Positions 18,434 to 24,953 of a DNA stretch of 64,000 nt are shown here, piece after piece. The notes under the pieces are model-generated. The model was not told the DNA's origin, did not search any database, and saw only the letters and a program-made list of their open reading frames with translations. Both the position numbers and the translations under genes were made by a program. How positions within the stretch are numbered: the stretch's first letter is position 1; every line of letters begins with the position of its first letter. This stretch comes from Planctomycetota bacterium (GTDB lineage Bacteria > Planctomycetota > PLA2): the NCBI GenBank assembly GCA_021776785.1, contig JAJFFF010000033.1:124001-188000 (forward strand). The letters are read 5' to 3'.

Positions 18434-19812
18434 CACTCGATCTCCGCGGCGTCTTGGACGTCGCACAAAACGAGTGTCACCGTTTTCTCGCGGCCCCCTC
18501 GCTCGTACGCGATCTTGACCTTCTCGCCGGGCGTCCGAAACGACAACAGCTCGAAGATGCGCTTGCCGCTCTCGACTGTTTCACCGTCGATCGAAACGAT
18601 CCGATCGTCGGGCGCCAACTTGGCTTTCGCCGCGCCGGTGTTGGACAGCACGCGTTCGACGAACACAAGATTGCGCGCGAGGCGCCAGTGCAGGCCGAGG
18701 TAACCAGCCTCGTGCGGCCGATAGCGCTTAGGTTGGTTCGACGTGACTCGAAACTCGCTGGAGTCCACCACGCGGTAGGCAGCCGTTCGCTTCTTGCGGC
18801 GGCGCATGTACGTAACGCGCACAAACGTCTTCTCGGGCAGGTTTGCAGCTTTGCTCAAGAAGTCGGCTTTGTTGCGGATGCGTTTGCCGTTGACGGAGAT
18901 CACGACATCGCCGCGCCGGATGCCCTCTTGGTCCGCGGGCGAATCGCCGTGAACGTGGCGGACCAGTGCGCCCGATTCGCCCTCCGCCGTCTCGACTTCG
19001 AGGCCGTGCGAACCATACGCCATCGCCTCGCCTTCCCGTCTCAGCAAGCGCTTTAGAAAAAGTCGCACCTGATCCATCGGGATCGCAAACCCGATGCCCG
19101 AGTTCGATCGTCCCGCGCGCGATTGCATAAGGCCGTTAATGCCCAAGAGTTCGCCGGACGAGTTAAACAGCGGCCCCCCGGAGTTGCCGGGATTAATGGC
19201 GGCATCCGTTTGAAGCACGCCTACATAAAGGTAGCCGCGCGACGAAGCGGCGCGCCCCTTGCCAGACAAGATCCCCATCGTGACGACCGGCGTCCCGTCG
19301 GACGCATGGCTGTAGGGATTGCCCATCGCAAACACCAATTCGCCGGGGCGTGTGTGTTTGAGGTCGGCGGCGCGCCAATCAACAAACGGAAATGACTTCG
19401 CACCACGCAGTTTTAAGACGGCGATGTCGCCCTTGACCTGCCCCTCGCTCGTGTCCGCAAAAAGATCGGCAGGATAGATTTTGCCGTCGGGCAGCGTCAC
19501 CGTGATGTAGCCCGCGCCTTGGACCACGTGGACGTTCGTGAGGAAAAATCCCTCGCGCGAAATGACGACGCCCGACCCGGCGCCCCGACGTTGCATCCGC
19601 ACCCGTCCCGTCTTGGGATCCAGCATGGTTCCGAAGTTGGAAACCGCGCCCACGGTCGGCGCTACCTTGGCGACGACTTTGACGAGCTCGGCCTCAAACG
19701 CGCGGACCTGCTCAAACGCCTTGGCGAGCTCTTCGCGCCGGGCCGCCGGATCGTCCTCGGCATGAGTGATCGATCCCAACAACAAAACGAGCCACCAAGC
19801 AGAGCGCACCAT
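18433..19812 (-). CDS. HtrA/DegP-type periplasmic serine protease with two PDZ domains
   Basis: A 459-residue envelope quality-control protease. The catalytic triad is visible: His in TNVHVV, Asp in KGDIAVLKL and Ser in NPGNSGGPL. A signal peptide lies at the start (WWLVLLLGSITHA). Two PDZ domains follow, the first around GDVVISVNGKRIRNKADF and the second around DDRIVSIDGETVESGKR. Together with the overlapping downstream pseudo-protease it forms an active/inactive pair. The start is ATG 19812, just downstream of the divergent tRNA-Glu region. Confidence 0.92.
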   Translation of the reverse strand: MVRSAWWLVLLLGSITHAEDDPAARREELAKAFEQVRAFEAELVKVVAKVAPTVGAVSNFGTMLDPKTGRVRMQRRGAGSGVVISREGFFLTNVHVVQGAGYITVTLPDGKIYPADLFADTSEGQVKGDIAVLKLRGAKSFPFVDWRAADLKHTRPGELVFAMGNPYSHASDGTPVVTMGILSGKGRAASSRGYLYVGVLQTDAAINPGNSGGPLFNSSGELLGINGLMQSRAGRSNSGIGFAIPMDQVRLFLKRLLRREGEAMAYGSHGLEVETAEGESGALVRHVHGDSPADQEGIRRGDVVISVNGKRIRNKADFLSKAANLPEKTFVRVTYMRRRKKRTAAYRVVDSSEFRVTSNQPKRYRPHEAGYLGLHWRLARNLVFVERVLSNTGAAKAKLAPDDRIVSIDGETVESGKRIFELLSFRTPGEKVKIAYERGGREKTVTLVLCDVQDAAEIE

Positions 19813-19902
19813 CGCTTCAGTGTACCGTTAGCCGCCGATGGGCACCGGGGCCACCAAAGATGCGGGGCGTCCTCATGGGGCCGCTCATGCGGGATTGATG
19901 GC

Positions 19903-19932
19903 TTGCCGATCCAAAGTCTTGTGATTCAATAT
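19903..19932 (+). promoter_or_regulatory. Possible promoter of tRNA-Glu
   Basis: TTGCCG (19903-19908) and CAATAT (19927-19932) are spaced by 18 bp and end 11 bp before the mature tRNA. The -35 match is good and the -10 match is weak, so this is a suggestion from spacing and position only. Confidence 0.35.
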
Positions 19933-19943
19933 CGCTCCGCTTT

Positions 19944-20016
19944 GGCCCCTTCGTCTAGCGGTCTAGGACGTAGCCCTCTCAAGGCTAAGACACGGGTTCG
20001 ATTCCCGTAGGGGTCA
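19944..20016 (+). tRNA. tRNA-Glu (anticodon CUC)
   Basis: A 73-base cloverleaf. The acceptor stem GGCCCCT pairs with AGGGGTC (one G-U), followed by discriminator A. The anticodon stem TAGCC/GGCTA encloses the loop CTCTCAA, giving anticodon CUC. The T arm ACGGG-TTCGATT-CCCGT is standard. CCA is not encoded. Confidence 0.93.
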
Positions 20017-20017
20017 T

Positions 20018-20056
20018 GCCTCCCGCTTCCGGTCCAAACGGCCGGAAGCGGGAGGC
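20018..20056 (+). terminator. Strong hairpin after tRNA-Glu
   Basis: GCCTCCCGCTTCCGG (20018-20032) pairs perfectly with CCGGAAGCGGGAGGC (20042-20056) around a nine-base loop. Only a short pyrimidine stretch (GCCTTCCC) follows, so release may be weak. It begins two bases after the tRNA and probably ends or processes the transcript. Confidence 0.65.
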
Positions 20057-20280
20057 GCCTTCCCGGTCGAGCCCAACTCCCAACCGCGCCAAAACCGACG
20101 CGAATCCAGACGCAAAACGCGCGCCGCGAAAGGCGACAACTCCGGGGCATCGACCGCCCAATCGCCAAGCTCCAAATAGTCAGATGGCCAGAAACGATTC
20201 CGAGGCCGCTGACTATGTCGTGAGACTTGTCACTCGCTTGGGCCAAAAGTGCAGACTATGTGGTGAGACTTGGCCCGTCA

Positions 20281-20700
20281 GATGTTGAGCGAAAATCAAG
20301 CGCGCGCCCACAAGCCGCCAGAGGCGACGAAGGGTCCCAAAGGCACGCCAAACCGATCGAACGTCAACGTCTCAACATCGTCAGATGTTGGGCGAAAATC
20401 AAGCGCGCGCCCACAAGCCGCCAGAGGCGACGAAGGGTCCCAAAGGCACGCCAAACCGATCGAACGTCAACGTCTCAACATCGCCAGATGTTGGGCGAAA
20501 ATCAAGCGCGCGCCCACAAGCCGCCAGAGACGACGAAGGGTCCCAAAGGCATGCCAAACCGATCAAACGTCGAGGTCTCAACATCGTCAGATGTTGGGCG
20601 AAAATCAAGCGCGGCCCACAAGCCGCCAGAGACGACGAAGGGTCCCAAAGGCATGCCAAACCGATCAAACGTCGAGGTCTCAACGGCGTCAGCCGTTGAA
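20281..20700 (+). repeat. Tandem array of four 103 bp units
   Basis: Four nearly identical units with starts spaced 103, 103, 103 and 102 bp. Each holds GATGTTG(G/A)GCGAAAATCAAGCG, a small CGCCAGAGGCG hairpin, AAGGGTCCCAAAGGCA(C/T)GCC, and a terminal stem-loop at 20373-20390, 20476-20493, 20579-20596 and 20681-20698. The first three stem-loops read CAACATC/GATGTTG; the last is CAACGGC/GCCGTTG, changed on both sides. There are no unique spacers, so it is not a CRISPR. A related direct duplication, GACTATGT(C/G)GTGAGACTTG, lies just upstream at 20211-20229 and 20254-20272. The array fills the space between convergent tRNA-Glu and tRNA-Gln. Confidence 0.93.
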
Positions 20701-20710
20701 CCAAGAAATA

Positions 20711-20783
20711 CTGAGGAGGCAGGACTCGAACCTGCAACTTCCTGAACCAGAATCAGGCGTTCTACCAATTGAACTACTCCTCA
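20711..20783 (-). tRNA. tRNA-Gln (anticodon CUG)
   Basis: A 73-base cloverleaf on the minus strand. The acceptor stem TGAGGAG pairs with CTCCTCA, then discriminator G. The anticodon stem CCTGA/TCAGG encloses TTCTGGT, giving anticodon CUG. The T arm GCAGG-TTCGAGT-CCTGC is standard. Its 3' end lies ten bases from the last hairpin of the tandem array. Confidence 0.93.
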
Positions 20784-20931
20784 GTCGGGGCCCTAGCGGG
20801 TCTCTGGATTTTCGGCTGGGAGCGTACGATTCCTTGAATCTTGCGTCAAGGAAGCGGCCCTGCCTGCGCATTCCACGCGATTTCTAGGGATTCCTGCAAA
20901 CCGGGTCGCCAGAAGCGTTTCCAATAGAGTC

Positions 20932-21639
20932 ATGGCGATCCTTCTCTCCCTCCTCCTCCTCGCTCCCCCCGCCGCCAAGCCGAAGGCGGAGCTCACGCCC
21001 CAAGTAATCGTCGCCCTTAAAGGGGGCGAAAAGGACCGTGCGCTCGCCATTCTCAAAGAGATCGCGAAGCTGAAAGAGAATCACGCCGAAGCGGTGGCGC
21101 TGATCAAGATGGTCCGCACCAGCCGTCCAAAAAAACCAGACGACGTCTTGGAGGCCACGTTCTTGGCCCTCAAGGGCATCGCGTCCAAGAAGGTGACGCC
21201 GAAGTTGCGCGCGCTGGTCAAGGACAAGCCGTACAAAAAGAGCCGCGTGATCCGCGTCGGTGTCTGCCGCGCGTTTTCTGGGTCGGCGGATCCCCGGGCC
21301 GTTGACGACTTAATCAAGTTGTTGCGTGACCCAGACGATCACGTGATCGCCGCCGCCGCCGAAGCGGCCGGTGCGTATCGCTACGCCAAAGATCAGCAGC
21401 GCAAAGAGCTGTTTAAGACCATCATGGGTGCCTACGTTACGACGTGGAACCTCAAAAACAGCGTCGACCCCGCGCGCAAAAAAGAACGCTCGCGCGCGGA
21501 GAAAAAGTGGGAAATCGCCGAAGAGCCGATGGAGAAAGCGATGCAGCTCCTCTCCAACGTGACGCAAAACAGCCCGCCGGAATGGCGTCGTTGGTGGAAC
21601 AAGAATAAGGCTAAGCGTTGGGCCGAGCTAGACGAGTAG
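20932..21639 (+). CDS. Small secreted HEAT-repeat protein
   Basis: A 235-residue protein beginning with a short hydrophobic signal (AILLSLLLLAPPAA). The middle is helical, with HEAT-like units such as DVLEATFLALKGIASKKVTPKLRALV and PRAVDDLIKLLRDPDDHVIAAAAEAAGAY, split by loops. The C-terminal part is Lys/Arg- and Trp-rich (PEWRRWWNKNKAKRW). It is probably a protein-binding scaffold; no known family beyond HEAT is seen. The last codons overlap a perfect 16 bp hairpin. It stands alone between tRNA-Gln and rnpB. Confidence 0.65.
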   Translation: MAILLSLLLLAPPAAKPKAELTPQVIVALKGGEKDRALAILKEIAKLKENHAEAVALIKMVRTSRPKKPDDVLEATFLALKGIASKKVTPKLRALVKDKPYKKSRVIRVGVCRAFSGSADPRAVDDLIKLLRDPDDHVIAAAAEAAGAYRYAKDQQRKELFKTIMGAYVTTWNLKNSVDPARKKERSRAEKKWEIAEEPMEKAMQLLSNVTQNSPPEWRRWWNKNKAKRWAELDE

Positions 21640-21662
21640 CGGCCAGCCGCTACTCGTCTAGC
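21627..21662. terminator. Perfect 16 bp hairpin spanning a stop codon
   Basis: GCTAGACGAGTAGCGG (21627-21642) pairs without mismatch with CCGCTACTCGTCTAGC (21647-21662) around the loop CCAG. The TAG stop of the small HEAT gene lies in the left arm. There is no T-run on either side. It may protect or end the transcript, and it lies right next to the inverted hairpin-repeat pair. Confidence 0.55.
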
Positions 21663-21671
21663 GTGCCCATT

Positions 21672-21777
21672 GGTTCAACGGCCAACGCCGTTGAGACTTT
21701 GATACTTGAACGGTTTGGCATGCCTTTGGGCGCGCCAAACCGTTCGAGCGTCAGAGCTCCAACATCGTCGATGTTGG
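21672..21777. repeat. Head-to-head pair of the dispersed hairpin element beside rnpB
   Basis: Two copies of the array element lie in inverted orientation. The minus-oriented one has stem GGTTCAACGGC/GCCGTTGAGAC (21672-21697) and CGGTTTGGCATGCC. The plus-oriented one has CCAAACCGTTCGAGCGTC and the hairpin CCAACATC-GTC-GATGTTGG (21759-21777). They share the GGCATGCC...GGCGCGCC centre. The minus copy carries the same altered stem as the last unit of the tandem array, and its flanks are closest to that unit. The pair sits just past the 3' end of rnpB. Confidence 0.8.
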
Positions 21778-21795
21778 GCCAAAAACTCTGAAAGG

Positions 21796-22151
21796 CCAAG
21801 GGCGGGCGATAAGCCGGGTTCTGTCTTGGATGGTTATTTGTCTACCGGGTCGGTTGCCCGACTCGTTAAACGGCCAACCCGGAGGTGAGGGACGGGCCGC
21901 CCCAACCTCCATTTGAGGCCTTTCACCGGGTGGGGTTTGCCGTGCCGGGGATGTCACCATCGCCCGCGGTGGTCTCTTACACCACCGTTTCACCCTTACC
22001 GCGCCGCAAGCGACGAGGCGGTCTATTCTCTGTGGCACTTTCCCTATCCTTGCGAACGGTGGCCGTTAGCCACCACCCTGCCCTATGGTGCCCGGACTTT
22101 CCTCGTGAGGGCCCTTGCGAGCACCTCCCGCAACCATCTACCCGCCCTTGG
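21796..22151 (-). ncRNA. rnpB: RNase P RNA, type A
   Basis: The catalytic RNA that trims tRNA 5' leaders. On the minus strand the universal cores are present: GAGGAAAGTCCGGGC, ACAGAGAATAGACCGCC, GGTAAGGGTGAAACGGTGGTG followed by TAAGAGACCACC, and the 3' AGACAGAACCCGGCTTAT. The ends are set by the P1 helix CCAAGGGCGGG (22141-22151) pairing with CCCGCCCTTGG (21796-21806), giving about 356 nt. A TTTTT tract 15 nt downstream could end transcription. Confidence 0.95.
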
Positions 22152-22237
22152 CTTGTGTTTTCAAAGAAGGCGCGATTGTATCGGTCGACAAAACACGATG
22201 GCCGCGCACCCGAGATCTCGATTCCTGCATGCAGAAA

Positions 22238-22384
22238 GAGAGGAAAGTGACCCCGCTAAAGTTAGGCCAGTAGTTGCCTAATGGTTTCAGAAGGAAGCCG
22301 AGTCTAGGCCTCTCGAAATCGAAAGGAAGAGGAAAGTGAGCCCGCTAAAGGACATAAAGAGAAGGAAGCTGACTCTACGCCTCT
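22238..22384. repeat. Two imperfect direct repeats with conserved arms and variable centre
   Basis: Copy A (22238-22312) and copy B (22327-22384) share a left arm, AGAGGAAAGTGA(C/G)CCCGCTAAAG, and a right arm, AGAAGGAAGC(C/T)GA(G/C)TCTA(G/C)GCCTCT. The spacers between arms differ: 27 versus 9 bases, with unrelated sequence. No transposase frame is present. They end eight bases before the stop of the TerD-like gene and look like remnants of a mobile-element end or a recombination site. Confidence 0.6.
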
Positions 22385-22392
22385 TCCATGTA

Positions 22393-24564
22393 TTACAGGA
22401 GTTCGTGTAGCACGGCCTCCAGATTTGTCGCGCTGATCGTACACCCATCCACCCCGATGGTGACATCCGCCTCGTCCCGTTCCGCCGCCTGGCCACCCCG
22501 GGCTGCGAGGTGCAACTCTGCCAATTCTTTCATGGTCGGCCTGGTGTCTACGAACTTCGCGATCTCGCGAGACGCCATGGCCACGTTTTCGTGCTCGCGC
22601 TCAACGTGGTTGTGAAACGCCTTCGAGCCCATGTAGAGATCGGTCATGATGACCTCGGCGTTTTTTAGGTCCACAATGAGTGGGAGACAGTACGCGCTGT
22701 TCCCGTTCAGGTCGAACTTGTTGGTCACGGTCTTGATGTCGAAGGACTTGTAGTTTGCGTCTACGTTCGAGCGCGCCATCCAACCGGCGTGGCAGTCCAT
22801 TTCGTGAAAACTGTTGCCGTGATACCGGTAGACCTGCACGCCGACATAACGAACACCTCGTTTGATCTTCTTCATCGTGATGTCGATGAACTCCGCCGCT
22901 CCATGAGGCGCGGATTGAAGATCGCCAGAGTGGACAATGCCGGAGGCCGCAAGATTGGTGTAGCTAACGTGGCCCGCGTAGTGAAACTTCTTGTCAAACT
23001 GGATTACCGAAAGATCGAGGTCGGTGCGCCTGCTCCCGTTCTTCCAGTACACAAACAAACGAAGGACCTTGTCGAACTGGATCGGCAGTCGCGTGCCCCG
23101 GCCCACGGTCACAAGGCCATCCGATGCAGCACGCTGCTGCAACGGAACCGTGTACCGCGCAAGCTCGGGATCGATCCACACGTTCCGATCCTTCCACGAT
23201 TCCTTTTCGGCGAGCTTCCCCAGCAGGGCTTGCTCGAGCAACTTGGAAAGGGCCCCTCGCTGAGCCGCGCTCATGGCGCCTTGGCTGTTGTTGGGCAGCA
23301 CTTTGATCTTGCCGCGCTTGTTGATCACCGTGCGGAACTCTGCATCGTTTATGGTCGCGAAGTAGCTTCGGAGCACGAGCAGGGTCTTTGCAGTCATCGA
23401 CTGAGCTACAGCGCCAAACCTCTCGAGGATCGCCGCGCTGGATTCCGGAAAGCGCCGCAGTAGCTCGTGAACTTTACGACCCAACACGCCCGGTCGGGCG
23501 CTCAGGTGGTGAAGCACGGCGCCCGCATCGGCATCGCCCATGAGCTTCTCGGTGCGTCCGTCAAACGTCTGGATCGTGCCGTTGCGCAGGTTATCGAACG
23601 CATTCGCGGTCTTCGGATACGCCTTGGCGTACTCGCCGGGATGCAAGAAGCGGCCGATTTCGCGCCAAAGTCCCTTGTAGCGGACCAAGTCCTCGGCGAG
23701 AGAGTCGGACCGCTCGAGGATGCCCAGAATTAAGCGGCGTTGCCGTCGGTTCATGCGTGGGAACTTGATTGGCGCTGCCAGGCTGATGTCCGACTCGGTC
23801 AGGGCAGCGAACAGACGCAGCACGTCGGTCGGCGTCTTGGCCAGAGCGGTCAGAGTATCGTCGTTCCCGGACGCCCACGAAATCTGGCTCAGCAGGGCTC
23901 GATTCTCCTTCAGCTCCACCTGATCCAAATCGAGCTGATCGGTCCCGCTAAACTTCAAAACCGAGCGGATGTCGTCGTGCAGTTCCGCCTTGATCGACGA
24001 CTTGGCGTACAGGCAGTTCTTGAGCCATTCGCCGAGGCGAGTCGGGACATCATCCGCCCAAACAAGCTCGAGATCGATCCACTCGGTGTGTGCGTCGCTC
24101 TTGCGCCGCGAGATGCGATCTTTGGCCTTGTCCCAAAGCGACTTGCTCTGGAATTGTGTGATCGGGTCTGCACCGAACTGCTCGAGATCAAACAGCCACG
24201 CCGGCACGACAACGCCGCTCTCGAGGCGGGTGCCGTCGCTGTCCTCAAACAGATGGAATGCATTCCCGACGTAACCGAGCACTCGCTCGGAAAAGTATTG
24301 GTCGTCATCCGGGACCTTGTCGGGAAAGCCGACAAACAGCGGTACGTAATCGACATCCCCACCGCGCATGTCCTTGAGTGTGTCGGCATACGCCTTGTAA
24401 TCGAGAAACAGCGCGTCCGAAGCACTGTCGAGCAACTCCGGGTTGGTCACGCGGTAGCCGAGATTGGCGAACTCCGAGAGCATCACAAGCTTGCGCTTGA
24501 CCGAAACGCCGTCGCCCTTGGGCACCGGCAGAATCCGAAGACGTCGAATAGCTATGGACTTCAT
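22393..24564 (-). CDS. Large protein with C-terminal TerD-like domain
   Basis: A 723-residue cytoplasmic protein without signal or membrane segments. From about residue 505 it reads YWKNGSRRTDLDLSVIQFD, then GHVSYTNL, GIVHSGDLQSAPHGAAEFIDI, VQVYRYHGNSF and GWMAR. This pattern is found in the TerD-like domain of large actinobacterial and myxobacterial proteins (MXAN_6230/SCO0854 type). TerD domains bind calcium and belong to stress or tellurite-associated systems. The N-terminal 500 residues are helical and unassigned, and the RING domain of some relatives is not seen. It is isolated, lower in GC by eye than its neighbours, and flanked by repeats, which suggests transfer. Confidence 0.6.
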   Translation of the reverse strand: MKSIAIRRLRILPVPKGDGVSVKRKLVMLSEFANLGYRVTNPELLDSASDALFLDYKAYADTLKDMRGGDVDYVPLFVGFPDKVPDDDQYFSERVLGYVGNAFHLFEDSDGTRLESGVVVPAWLFDLEQFGADPITQFQSKSLWDKAKDRISRRKSDAHTEWIDLELVWADDVPTRLGEWLKNCLYAKSSIKAELHDDIRSVLKFSGTDQLDLDQVELKENRALLSQISWASGNDDTLTALAKTPTDVLRLFAALTESDISLAAPIKFPRMNRRQRRLILGILERSDSLAEDLVRYKGLWREIGRFLHPGEYAKAYPKTANAFDNLRNGTIQTFDGRTEKLMGDADAGAVLHHLSARPGVLGRKVHELLRRFPESSAAILERFGAVAQSMTAKTLLVLRSYFATINDAEFRTVINKRGKIKVLPNNSQGAMSAAQRGALSKLLEQALLGKLAEKESWKDRNVWIDPELARYTVPLQQRAASDGLVTVGRGTRLPIQFDKVLRLFVYWKNGSRRTDLDLSVIQFDKKFHYAGHVSYTNLAASGIVHSGDLQSAPHGAAEFIDITMKKIKRGVRYVGVQVYRYHGNSFHEMDCHAGWMARSNVDANYKSFDIKTVTNKFDLNGNSAYCLPLIVDLKNAEVIMTDLYMGSKAFHNHVEREHENVAMASREIAKFVDTRPTMKELAELHLAARGGQAAERDEADVTIGVDGCTISATNLEAVLHELL

Positions 24565-24953
24565 GCTTCACAGCGAGAGCAACTTGCGCCGTCGCTCGCT
24601 AGCAATGTAACCAATCGCGATCGCAGACACGCAAGCCATTCAGGCCATGACCAACGAGAACGACGACTCATTCGCCGAATGCAAAACGCCGTTCGCGTCC
24701 CGAAATCAAGACGTGCTCACGCAACCCAAATCAGACGCGGCCAAAGGCGACACTTGGGAGCACGAACCAAGAGGAGGCCAAGCTCCGAACCCGAGCCTCG
24801 ATCGACACCGGGTCACGCCGCCAGAGGCGTCGACAAGCGTGGACTCCTGGCACCGAAACGCCCCAACGCCGTCAGGCGTTGGGCCAAAGACACTGCGAAC
24901 GTCAAGCTCCAACATCGTTAGATGTTGGGCCAGAGACATTTGTGGGAGCCGAA
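24565..24953. repeat. Gene-free region with two hairpin-element copies
   Basis: No supported gene lies here. On the plus strand the second half carries GCCGCCAGAGGCG and two stem-loops of the dispersed family: CCCAACGCC-GTCA-GGCGTTGGG (24862-24883) and CCAACATC-GTTA-GATGTTGG (24909-24928), each followed by GCCA. They are 47 bp apart. The first half shows a weak GGCCAAAGGCGACAC fragment. The region lies between the 3' end of the transketolase-like gene and the 5' end of the TerD-like gene. Confidence 0.75.

Noticed and set aside
20281-20700. CRISPR-like array
   Set aside because: Units repeat as a whole at 103 bp with no unique spacers, and no cas genes are present.
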